Below are positions 14,857 through 21,908 of a stretch of 22,568 nucleotides of DNA, piece by piece. Source of the DNA: CAXDOZ01 sp963991145 (GTDB lineage Bacteria; Bacteroidota; Bacteroidia; Chitinophagales; JABDMM01); NCBI GenBank assembly GCA_963991145.1, contig CAXDOZ010000032.1, forward strand, positions 1-22,568, given 5' to 3'. The notes under the pieces are model-generated. The model worked only from the letters and a program-made list of their open reading frames with translations, had not been told where the DNA came from and ran no database searches. The number at the start of each line of letters is the position of its first letter. The first letter of the stretch is position 1. Made by a program: the position numbers and the translations under genes.

Positions 14857-16554
14857 ATGCAAAAGTTTTCAAAGCTTCCTTACGAGAGGCCTAACCTGCA
14901 AGATGTACAGTCTCAATTTGAAAGTTTGATCAATGAGATCAAGTCAGCGGATTCAGCTGAGAAAACCATAGAGCTTATAAATCAGATAAATGAGCTAAGG
15001 GGAAATTTTGATACTATGTCCAGTCTGGCAAGTGTACGCTATGCAGCAAACACAAGCGACTCCAAATACGAAAAGGAAAGAGACTTCTTTGACCAAAATC
15101 AGCCCGATTACTCCATGAACGTAATGGAGTTCTATAAAGCTGTTCTCGAATCTCCATTCATAAATGACGTAGAGGCACACTTTGGATCCCACTATATAAA
15201 ACTCCTTAGCCTAAAGGTTAAGACATTCTCTATTGATGTAATTGACTTACTCAGGGAAGAGAATCAACTGACCACTCAATATGTGAAGTTGATGTCGGGA
15301 GTTTCAGTTGAATTTGAAGGTCAGACATACAACCTCAGTGGAATGGTTCCTATGATGCAAAGCACAGACAGGGAAACAAGAAAAAAGTCTTCTGAGGCCT
15401 ATTATGCCGCACTTTACAACCAAAGAGAAGAGTTAGATGAGATCTACACAAATCTGGTTGAAAAGCGAAGTGCCATTGCAAAGGGATTAGGCTACAACAA
15501 CTTTGTAGACCTCGCTTATGATCGTATGCGCAGGTACGATTATAATATAGAGGATGTAAGAGCTTTCAGAAAGCTGGTTGAAAAACATGTTGTACCGCTT
15601 GTTACAGAATTCAAGGAACAGCAGGCAAAGAGAATTGGATTAGATAAGCTGAAGCATTTTGATGAATCTTTCAAGTTCAAGACAGGAAATCCAACTCCAA
15701 AAGGATCACCTGATTGGATCTTAAAGAATGGCCAGAAGATGTACAAAGAGCTTTCAAGCGAAACAGATGTTTTCTTCTCAGAGATGGTTCAGGGCGAGAT
15801 GATGGATCTGGTTAATCGGAATAACAAACAGGGCGGTGGCTTTTGTACTTACTTCCCTAAGTTCCGCTCACCTTTTATCTTCAGCAACTTCAATGGCACC
15901 AGTCATGATATAGATGTTCTGACGCATGAAGCGGGCCACGCTTTTCAGATCTACTGCTCAAAGGATCAGCCTGTAAACGAATACTGGTGGCCAACTATGG
16001 AAGCAGCTGAGATCCATAGTATGTCTATGGAATTCCTGACATGGCCATGGATGAATCTCTACTTCAATGGTGACACTCAGAAGTATTACTACGACCACAT
16101 CCTAAGCTCATTGATCTTTCTGCCTTATAGCTGTGCTATTGATGAATTTCAGGAGACAGCATACCTCAACCCAAATGACTCAGTTTCTGATCGTCTTGCG
16201 AGATGGGATACTGTTGAGAAAAAGTATCAACCGCATAAAGACAATGATGGAGTTCCATTCCTTGAGGAAGCGAGGTTTTGGCAAAGACAGGGACATGTCT
16301 ATCGCAGCCCTTTCTATTATATAGATTACGCCCTGGCGCAGGTTTGTGCCTTCCAGTTCTGGATGAAATCAAAGCAGGACTTTCAATCAACCTGGGGTGA
16401 TTACCTAAGACTCTGCAAAGCTGGTGGTTCTAAGCCCTTCCTTGGTTTGATAGATGAGGCCGGGATAAAGTCCCCTTTTGAAGAAGAGACTATCCTGGAA
16501 GTCATTGAAGCTTTGAAGAAGTGGTTATCCGAACAGAATATGGAAGGGTACTGA
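14857..16554 (+). CDS. M3 family oligoendopeptidase (PepF-like zinc metallopeptidase)
   Basis: The 565-residue protein is of normal length for an M3 oligoendopeptidase. The zinc motif is LTHEAGHAFQ, with H357, E358 and H361, and the third ligand is E385 in AAEIHSMSMEF, 24 residues after the second histidine, as usual for gluzincins of this family. A long helical N-terminal region (1-180) forms the channel wall, and blocks such as GLGYNNFVDLAYDRMRRYDY and GGGFCTYFPKFRSPFIFSNF are typical of bacterial M3 enzymes. It has no signal peptide, so it probably degrades short peptides in the cytoplasm. The ATG at 14857 is 3 bases after the stop of the membrane gene. Confidence 0.93.
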   Translation: MQKFSKLPYERPNLQDVQSQFESLINEIKSADSAEKTIELINQINELRGNFDTMSSLASVRYAANTSDSKYEKERDFFDQNQPDYSMNVMEFYKAVLESPFINDVEAHFGSHYIKLLSLKVKTFSIDVIDLLREENQLTTQYVKLMSGVSVEFEGQTYNLSGMVPMMQSTDRETRKKSSEAYYAALYNQREELDEIYTNLVEKRSAIAKGLGYNNFVDLAYDRMRRYDYNIEDVRAFRKLVEKHVVPLVTEFKEQQAKRIGLDKLKHFDESFKFKTGNPTPKGSPDWILKNGQKMYKELSSETDVFFSEMVQGEMMDLVNRNNKQGGGFCTYFPKFRSPFIFSNFNGTSHDIDVLTHEAGHAFQIYCSKDQPVNEYWWPTMEAAEIHSMSMEFLTWPWMNLYFNGDTQKYYYDHILSSLIFLPYSCAIDEFQETAYLNPNDSVSDRLARWDTVEKKYQPHKDNDGVPFLEEARFWQRQGHVYRSPFYYIDYALAQVCAFQFWMKSKQDFQSTWGDYLRLCKAGGSKPFLGLIDEAGIKSPFEEETILEVIEALKKWLSEQNMEGY

Positions 16555-16557
16555 TCT

Positions 16558-16590
16558 CTGATCAATCGTACATTTTTTAGATCAGTTTTC
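16558..16590 (+). terminator. Possible terminator after the M3 peptidase
   Basis: CTGATC (16558-16563) can pair with GATCAG (16580-16585), followed by TTTTCT. The 16-base loop is long and the stem only 6 bp, so this is weak. Confidence 0.35.
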
Positions 16591-16732
16591 TACTGGTTTA
16601 CCAATAGCCAATTGCAAGTCAGTTGCGAATGTTAAGAAATTGGTTTTGTTTTGTATGGCTGCAAAACGATAATTAATGACATTTGCAGCAGTTATTCTTA
16701 GCGTGCAAATTCAAAACATAAACAACATTAAG

Positions 16733-17572
16733 ATGAAAAAACTTTACTCTTCACTAGCACTAATCGCAATGGTGCTTTTCAGTACTGCAGCAATGGCTCA
16801 GAGTCGTTGTAATACAGATTTTGGAAATCAAACTCCAGGTCTTTCTCCAAGTGATCAGGATTCAGTTGATTGTATCTCACAGGGAGTGATGTACAATTAC
16901 GAATACCAGTTCAAAAACCTATCTTCTTTCGATCCAGGTACAGGTCCTGTAACAATCGAGTGGATTCGTTTCGACTCAGCAGTTAATATGCCATGTGGTA
17001 TCACCTGGGGTACAAACAAAGCTAGCAACCAATTCAATGGTGGTGAAAACGGATGTATCCAATTCATGGGAACTACAAATGACGCTACCGGCCAATACCC
17101 AATCCAACTTTGGTTGAATGCAAAAGTTTCTGGATTCCCAATTGCAATCCCTCAGCCAGCATCTACTATTGGAATTATTCCAATTCTAAGAGTTGACGAT
17201 GGAGTAACTACTTGTCCAGCGGTTGATACTGATACTGCTTCTGCATTGAACAGAGTTTCTACATGTAACTCAGGAGAATCTACTTTCACTGGAATCACAA
17301 ACATTGGTTTTGATGAGATCAGCGAACTTGCTATCTATCCTAATCCAATCGAAGTAGTTGGAACAGTGGCTTTCACTTCACAAGTTGCAGGAAACTTCCA
17401 GGCAAATGTATTTGACATGAGCGGACGTGCAGTTCAATCGTTCCCAGTTGAGGTTAGCCAGGGAGCAAACATGTTTGCTATCGATGCAAGAGACCTTTCT
17501 AGTGGTATTCACTTAATGACTATCACAGACGGTAACAGAAGCATCAGTCAGCAGTTTGTTGTTTCGAAGTAA
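16733..17572 (+). CDS. Secreted T9SS cargo protein with cysteine-containing beta domain
   Basis: The ATG at 16733 (279 residues) begins a textbook signal peptide (KKLYSSLALIAMVLFSTAAMAQ). The frame is open 57 bases further up, but that would bury the signal. The mature part starts RCNTDFG and contains four or more cysteines and the segment MPCGITWGTNKASNQFNGGENGC split over residues 80-106, followed by IQFMGTTNDATGQYP. This pattern (GI.W....n.F.gg..GCi.f.Gt....GqYp) recurs in Bacteroidota secreted proteins with Ig-like folds and no known function. YPNP at Y202-P205 opens a T9SS type A sorting domain that ends SISQQFVVSK. The gene stands alone and is closed by a strong terminator. Confidence 0.8.
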   Translation: MKKLYSSLALIAMVLFSTAAMAQSRCNTDFGNQTPGLSPSDQDSVDCISQGVMYNYEYQFKNLSSFDPGTGPVTIEWIRFDSAVNMPCGITWGTNKASNQFNGGENGCIQFMGTTNDATGQYPIQLWLNAKVSGFPIAIPQPASTIGIIPILRVDDGVTTCPAVDTDTASALNRVSTCNSGESTFTGITNIGFDEISELAIYPNPIEVVGTVAFTSQVAGNFQANVFDMSGRAVQSFPVEVSQGANMFAIDARDLSSGIHLMTITDGNRSISQQFVVSK

Positions 17573-17588
17573 TTAGAAAATACTTTTC

Positions 17589-17620
17589 AAAAAAGGCTCG
17601 CCAATGGCGGGCCTTTTTTA
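17589..17620 (+). terminator. Rho-independent terminator after the third T9SS cargo gene
   Basis: GGCTCGCC (17595-17602) pairs with GGCGGGCC (17606-17613) with one T-G wobble and an AAT loop, flanked by A and T runs (AAAAAA before, TTTTTT after). Confidence 0.9.
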
Positions 17621-17641
17621 TTTTCAGATAAAAGGATCGCA

Positions 17642-18022
17642 ATGAAAATGTATGAAGGCCATCAAAGAGTAATGCCTTATCTAATTGTTCCGGAAGCTTC
17701 AGACTTCATTGAGTTTATGAAAACTGTTTTTGATGCAAAGCTCATTGAACGTCATGAAAGAGAAGATGGTAAGATCAAACATGGTGAGATGCAGGTAGGG
17801 GAAGCAATTCTGATGTTTGCTGATACCACAGATGAATTCCATGCTCAAACTGCCATGATGTACATCTACTGCGATGATACAGATGCTCAATACAAAAAAG
17901 CAATGGAAAATGGCTGCTCTCCAATCATGGAACCTTATGACGAAGATTACGGAGCCCGATCAGCAGGAGTAACTGATCCTTATGGAAACATTTGGTGGAT
18001 GGCCACCCTGAAAGAATCCTAG
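17642..18022 (+). CDS. VOC superfamily protein, PhnB/glyoxalase-like
   Basis: The 126-residue protein has the betaalphabetabetabeta pattern of the vicinal-oxygen-chelate superfamily, PhnB-like subgroup. It starts with RVMPYLIVPEASDFIEFMKT, then VFDAKLIERHEREDGKIKHG, MQVGEAILMFAD, MMYIYCDDTDAQYKKAMENG, and ends in GARSAGVTDPYGNIWWMAT. The terminal DPYGN.W block is the family hallmark. Members include glyoxalases, dioxygenases, antibiotic-binding proteins and many of unknown substrate. H47, the glutamate equivalents in the last strand and the tail are candidate metal ligands, but a metal site is not certain in this subgroup. The ATG at 17642 is preceded by AAAAGGATCGCA, a possible weak ribosome site. 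The next gene begins 35 bases after it. Confidence 0.85.
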   Translation: MKMYEGHQRVMPYLIVPEASDFIEFMKTVFDAKLIERHEREDGKIKHGEMQVGEAILMFADTTDEFHAQTAMMYIYCDDTDAQYKKAMENGCSPIMEPYDEDYGARSAGVTDPYGNIWWMATLKES

Positions 18023-18057
18023 TATCCCTGCTTATTCAGATATTAGCATTTAGATAA

Positions 18058-19077
18058 ATGCGAATAGCCCTAATCCTATTTTTTGCTTGTTTGACTCTGT
18101 CTGTTTTTGCTGCACGAACAGACAAGCTCACTATGCTCAATGGTGATGAGATCACCGGAGAGATAAAGGGCCTGAGCAAAGGAATCCTCACATTCAAAAC
18201 AGATGATGCAGGTACATTATCAGTAAAATGGACAGCTGTAGCTTCCATAGTATCAACTAACATATTTGAGGTCAGGACTAATTCGGGAGATCTTTTTACC
18301 GGTCCTCTCACCGTACCAACTAAATCGAGGATGCTGGCAATCCAATCAGACAAGGGTCCAGTAGAAATCACCTATAAAAACGTAGTAATAATTCACCCCT
18401 TCGATAAACGATTCTGGGGAAGGCTTGATGGGAGTGTGTCTCTGGGAATGAGTTTCGTAAATGCTACTGAGGTATTCAGCTTAACCGGTGCATTTAACTC
18501 TGTTTACCATGTCCCAAAGACAAGTTTCAATATAAATGCAAACAGTGTTCTATCCAGAACTGGAAGTGATTCTGTCTTTAATAAGAAACAAGATCTGTTG
18601 TTGGGAAATCAATACTTCTTTAAGAGGAAGTGGTTCTCTCAGGTGCAGGCTGGTGTTCAGCAGAATACTCAATTAGGAATCCAGCTTCGTATAATTGCTG
18701 CTCTTGCTGGAGGATATAAGGTCGTTCAAAGCAATACTGACTTACTTACAACTGCAATTGGACTTGCAGGAAACCGAGAGTATGCAACAGATTCAGATGA
18801 AGCTAGGAATAACCTTGAAGGTCTGATCAACATTTCCTACGAGAGGTTTGTCCATATAACTCCTAAAATGAAAATTAACACGACCCTCGTTGTCTTTCCT
18901 AGCTTATCAGATCCGGGGAGAGTTCGTGTGAATTACGACCTGACTGCAAGTTTCGAGCTCATCTCAGATTTTACAATTGCCCTCACCTTCTACGATAACT
19001 TTGACAACAGACCTCCTAGCACTAGTAATGCAAAGAACGATTACAGTGTGTCAGTCACTTTTGGATATACCTGGTAA
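18058..19077 (+). CDS. DUF481 family outer-membrane protein
   Basis: The 339-residue protein has a signal peptide (1-18, ending SVFAA). Residues about 22-95 form two small repeats of the type L.NGD.itGEIkgLskG.L.fkT (NGDEITGEIKGL, then NSGDLFTGPL), typical of the periplasmic N-terminal part of DUF481 proteins. From about residue 118 the alternating hydrophobic pattern and the C-terminal aromatic strand ending FGYTW indicate a beta-barrel of about 10-12 strands, as in the DUF481 family. Its job in Bacteroidota is unknown. The stop codon TAA (19075-19077) directly abuts the stop of the convergent iron-sulfur gene (19078-19080), with no terminator between. Confidence 0.85.
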   Translation: MRIALILFFACLTLSVFAARTDKLTMLNGDEITGEIKGLSKGILTFKTDDAGTLSVKWTAVASIVSTNIFEVRTNSGDLFTGPLTVPTKSRMLAIQSDKGPVEITYKNVVIIHPFDKRFWGRLDGSVSLGMSFVNATEVFSLTGAFNSVYHVPKTSFNINANSVLSRTGSDSVFNKKQDLLLGNQYFFKRKWFSQVQAGVQQNTQLGIQLRIIAALAGGYKVVQSNTDLLTTAIGLAGNREYATDSDEARNNLEGLINISYERFVHITPKMKINTTLVVFPSLSDPGRVRVNYDLTASFELISDFTIALTFYDNFDNRPPSTSNAKNDYSVSVTFGYTW

Positions 19078-19512
19078 TTAGCCTTTGAAGCCGGCCTTCT
19101 TATGGCCTCCGTCGCAGTAGGGCTTGTTTTCAGAAGCACCGCATCTGCAAAGCGCGGTCACTTTGTTTTGAATCTCTTCCCTTCCGTCACTGTGCTTGAT
19201 CTTTAGCTTTCCGTAAACGAGCAGAGGTCCGTTTTGTGAAACTTCAACAATGCGCTCAGCTTCCATTGAGGCTCCTTCTTCACCTTCTTCACCATTCATG
19301 TAATAGCTCAGTGCTTTGGATGGACACTTATCAATTTGGGCTTTGATCCGCTCAGTTGGGGCTCCATCCATATTGACCCATGGCCTTGCTTTTGGATTGA
19401 ATACGCTTAATAGTCCACCAAAGCAAATTCCTGAATGAATGCATACGTCAGGCTTCCAAACTACAGTAACCTCACCGTTGGTGTATTCCTTTGTTATGTC
19501 TTTCTTTTCCAT
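19078..19512 (-). CDS. Fused Fer4_19 and CDGSH iron-sulfur protein
   Basis: The 144-residue protein has two iron-sulfur modules. The first (about 15-70) is the divergent 4Fe-4S mono-cluster (Fer4_19) type: VCIHSGICF (C24, C30), then ARPWVNMDGAP, then KCPSKAL (C63). The second is a CDGSH (mitoNEET-like) 2Fe-2S site near the C-terminus: C122-R-C124-G-A-S-E-N-K-P-Y-C133-D-G-G-H137, i.e. three Cys and one His, with Gly in the usual Ser/Ala position. Between them lies an acidic glycine linker (NGEEGEEGASMEAE). Such fusions are known in bacteria and probably act in electron transfer or cluster handling under stress. It is the last gene of a three-gene operon, 9 bases after the preceding stop. Confidence 0.93.
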   Translation of the reverse strand: MEKKDITKEYTNGEVTVVWKPDVCIHSGICFGGLLSVFNPKARPWVNMDGAPTERIKAQIDKCPSKALSYYMNGEEGEEGASMEAERIVEVSQNGPLLVYGKLKIKHSDGREEIQNKVTALCRCGASENKPYCDGGHKKAGFKG

Positions 19513-19521
19513 GGTTTTGAT

Positions 19522-19959
19522 TTACAGTTTTACTGCTCTGACTTCCTGAGCATAGGTAGTATTCATTTTCATATCCCAATCAGGGATAGGCTCTAATTGT
19601 TCGCCAACTAAGATTAAAAATTTCTTACATACTTCTTCATGTATCTGATATATCTCTTCTGCGGTATCTCTAGAATGACCAAGACCCATATCAACGATCC
19701 AGTCATCAACGTCCTTTGCCTCGAAATGCCAGTGGCTTTCCTGCAGTGCCAATTGAAATAGAATCAAACTTGGCTCAAACATGAAGTCGTCAAATTCATC
19801 ACAAACAGGAATTGTTACCTGAAATCCAGGAGCCGAAATCTCCAAATTTTTAAAGAAAATTGCAGAGAAACGCTCAGGGGTTGTTACCTCTTTAAGTTCT
19901 ATTCGCTTTTCATCCAGGACTGACTTGAACTCCTTTGCATATTTCTTATAGTCAGTCAT
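19522..19959 (-). CDS. Unknown cytoplasmic protein in the DinB/iron-sulfur operon
   Basis: I do not recognise this 145-residue protein. It is soluble, acidic and mostly helical, with no signal peptide or membrane segment. Visible features are a tryptophan/acid-rich motif (ESHWHFEAKDVDDWIVDMGL) near residues 74-93 and a helix IYQIHEEVCKKFLILVGEQL near 103-122. Single cysteines at about residues 53 and 111 do not form a metal motif. It begins 6 bases after the stop of the DinB-like gene (stop at 19966) and ends 9 bases before the start of the Fer4_19/CDGSH gene, so it is the middle gene of an operon, and its role is likely tied to those neighbours. Confidence 0.7.
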   Translation of the reverse strand: MTDYKKYAKEFKSVLDEKRIELKEVTTPERFSAIFFKNLEISAPGFQVTIPVCDEFDDFMFEPSLILFQLALQESHWHFEAKDVDDWIVDMGLGHSRDTAEEIYQIHEEVCKKFLILVGEQLEPIPDWDMKMNTTYAQEVRAVKL

Positions 19960-19965
19960 ACTGAT

Positions 19966-20424
19966 CTACTTTACTGCATGGGCTTGTGTCATTGCAACTC
20001 CCAAATGCAATGCTTCATGACTTGCATTGAAGTAAAGTGCATCGTCTATATCCTCTAAATGAACTCCAAAGCTTGTGTGATAAGAGCTAAATCCACGGAA
20101 GTTGCCGGCATCGTAATCATTAATGATATACTCAATCGTCTTCCTTGACAGATCGATCATACTCTCAATCTCAATAAGGCCAAGATGCTCTTCGGGTAAA
20201 GAGCCCTTCTTGTAAGACCTAAGGAACTTGATGTCAATTGGTACTTCCATCCCACATAAACCGTAGGTAAGCACCAGGCTGGTCATAATTGAATGCCCGA
20301 AATTCCAGATGATATTGTTGTTGCATCCCTTAGGAACCTTATTTACCTGATCTTCTGAAAGGCCTTCGATAAGGTCCTGAAAATTCTTCCTTGTCTGAAT
20401 TATGATTGGGAAACTTGGATGCAT
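19966..20424 (-). CDS. DinB-like (DinB_2) metal-binding four-helix protein
   Basis: The 152-residue protein matches the DinB/YfiT-type four-helix bundle. The three expected metal histidines are visible: H44 in IWNFGHSIMTS, and H136 and H140 in FNASHEALHLGVAM near the C-terminus. The spacing of a first-third histidine and an HxxxH pair in the last helix is the family signature. The N-terminus (PIIIQTRKNFQDLIEGLSED) is the usual first helix. Members are often thiol-dependent transferases using mycothiol or bacillithiol, or are of unknown function. The cofactor in this organism is not known. It is the first gene of a three-gene operon. The upstream AGGAGA at 20436-20441 is rather far (11 bases) from the ATG. 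Confidence 0.87.
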   Translation of the reverse strand: MHPSFPIIIQTRKNFQDLIEGLSEDQVNKVPKGCNNNIIWNFGHSIMTSLVLTYGLCGMEVPIDIKFLRSYKKGSLPEEHLGLIEIESMIDLSRKTIEYIINDYDAGNFRGFSSYHTSFGVHLEDIDDALYFNASHEALHLGVAMTQAHAVK

Positions 20425-20467
20425 GATTTTCTAATTCTCCTGAAGGCAAAGCCAACACAGATTAATG

Positions 20468-20475
20468 TATATTTG
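20468..20475 (+). promoter_or_regulatory. Candidate Bacteroidota -7 promoter element for the SHOCT gene
   Basis: TATATTTG matches the Bacteroidota primary-sigma -7 consensus TAnnTTTG exactly and lies 20 bases before the ATG at 20496. I see no good -33 TTTG partner. Confidence 0.4.
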
Positions 20476-20495
20476 GATATCAAAATATACCTCAA

Positions 20496-21161
20496 ATGAA
20501 GAAAATACTTACTCTATCTATAGTTTTTTTAATGCTTTCTCTGGTTTCTGTCAATGCACAATCAAAGAAGGATATCGAGGATCAGCTTAATGCCACAAAA
20601 ATTGAGCTTGATTCCATGACTGCTAAGTATAACATGACTTCAAGCATGCTTGATTCCATTTCGGAAAGAACAGCAGCTCTCGAGTTAATGTATGATGCAA
20701 TGAAGGAAAAGGTGTTGATCACCGATTTTGATCCATCGATGATGGGTGACATTATCGATTCATTCAGAGATGCTCGTGCTGAAGAAGAAGAAGGAATGAT
20801 GTCGACAACACAGGCAATCAAAGACACTCTAAGTGCAATTTCCTCTCAACTTGATGAGGCAAATGCTTTGAATGCTGCGATGTCGAAATTTCTAATGGAT
20901 GTTAATGATCAGGCTGCATCTGTGGAAGGCCTTGATGTTACTGAAAAATCAATGACCGTTAATGGAACTTCAATTCCAATTCCTGCTGAAGTTGCTGTGG
21001 CAATCGGTCTAAAATCTTCTTCATCAGCTTCTGGTTCATCCTCCGGAGGTGGTTCAAGCGCAAAAATGGACCAGATCCTAAAGCTGAAAGAAATGCTTGA
21101 TTCTGGCTTGATTACGCAAGAAGAGTTTGACAAATTGAAAAAAGAAGCACTCGGAGAGTAG
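20496..21161 (+). CDS. Secreted coiled-coil protein with C-terminal SHOCT domain
   Basis: The 221-residue protein has a signal peptide (1-21, ending VNAQ). Residues 22-75 form a coiled coil with regular heptads (IEDQLNATKIELDSMTAKY) and 85-135 a second helical section. A Ser/Gly linker (SSSSASGSSSGGGSS, about 174-188) leads to the C-terminal SHOCT domain, residues about 191-219: LKLKEMLDSGLITQEEFDKL. SHOCT is a short helical hairpin, usually fused to other domains and thought to mediate oligomerisation; here it would sit outside the cytoplasm. No T9SS or lipoprotein signal is present, so it is probably periplasmic. It stands alone between divergent and convergent neighbours, with a strong terminator. 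Confidence 0.82.
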   Translation: MKKILTLSIVFLMLSLVSVNAQSKKDIEDQLNATKIELDSMTAKYNMTSSMLDSISERTAALELMYDAMKEKVLITDFDPSMMGDIIDSFRDARAEEEEGMMSTTQAIKDTLSAISSQLDEANALNAAMSKFLMDVNDQAASVEGLDVTEKSMTVNGTSIPIPAEVAVAIGLKSSSSASGSSSGGGSSAKMDQILKLKEMLDSGLITQEEFDKLKKEALGE

Positions 21162-21178
21162 TCTTAAACTGTAAACAG

Positions 21179-21209
21179 AAAAGGCATCCAAATGGATGCC
21201 TTTTTTTTA
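21179..21209. terminator. Bidirectional rho-independent terminator
   Basis: GGCATCC (21183-21189) pairs with GGATGCC (21194-21200) around an AAAT loop, followed on the plus strand by eight T. On the minus strand the same hairpin is followed by TTTTCTGTTT. The T-run overlaps the stop of the convergent membrane gene. Confidence 0.9.
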
Positions 21210-21908
21210 TGTCATGACTTCAGGTTCTTTCTTGCCTCGGATCAGTTTGATCAATGAGGCGATCACAAGCCAAATGAGTAAAATAAAATAGCAAAGGATC
21301 AGGGCAGCAAACAAAACCATACAATCTTCATCATCTGGCCCACTCATTGATATTTCGCTATAATTCTCTGCAATCTCTTCTGCATCGATCTCGTACTTTG
21401 ATTTGTCCAGGTTGTTTCCCAAATCATCAAGATCTTCTACATATCCTCTTTCTCCAGTGCCAGCATCATAATACTCATAGACTCCTTCAGGAGCTTCATC
21501 TGATTCATAGCTTTTAGGCTCTGGATTATAGAATAGATCTCCCTTTTGGTATACGTTGTTAAACCCCCCTCCTGTTGGCCTGTTCCAGCCACAGGTGAAA
21601 CAGAAAGGGACATAGTTCATGGTATAAGTGGTAATTCCTGTATACCAAACTTCGCCATCTTCAATGTCCATAATAACTGCATACTCGTCATCAATTTTGA
21701 AATAGAAATTGGAGGTTCCATCATTTTCAAAAATGGAAACTAAAGCCTTGCGGCTTGATCCTTTTTCGATCTGGATATCAAACCCAAAGATGATAACCCC
21801 AATAATGTAAAGAGTTGTGATCAATGCAAAACAGAAAGCCCAAATGGGATTGTTCTCGTAAAATCTGATGAAAAATTTCAAATCGGGGGTTTTAAAATTT
21901 GTATTCAA
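21207..21908 (-). CDS. Two-pass membrane protein of unknown function
   Basis: The 233-residue protein has a hydrophobic segment at about 22-45 (WAFCFALITTLYIIGVIIFG) and another at about 198-222 (MVLFAALILCYFILLIWLVI), with a large acidic extracytoplasmic region between. That region has WYTGITTYTMNYVPFCFTCG, a Cys pair FCFTCG, and YVEDLDDLGNNLDK. I recognise no family. The start is a TTG at 21906-21908 (reading NTNFKTPDLKFF), which overlaps the upstream repeat gene by 17 bases. No ATG occurs before the first membrane segment. The overlap argues for translational coupling with the YD-repeat protein, so the pair is likely expressed together. Confidence 0.65.
   Translation of the reverse strand: MNTNFKTPDLKFFIRFYENNPIWAFCFALITTLYIIGVIIFGFDIQIEKGSSRKALVSIFENDGTSNFYFKIDDEYAVIMDIEDGEVWYTGITTYTMNYVPFCFTCGWNRPTGGGFNNVYQKGDLFYNPEPKSYESDEAPEGVYEYYDAGTGERGYVEDLDDLGNNLDKSKYEIDAEEIAENYSEISMSGPDDEDCMVLFAALILCYFILLIWLVIASLIKLIRGKKEPEVMT

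Noticed and set aside
19075..19080. Abutting stop codons TAA/TTA as a special overlap structure
   Set aside because: Zero-gap convergent genes are unremarkable in compact genomes, and no hairpin is present there.
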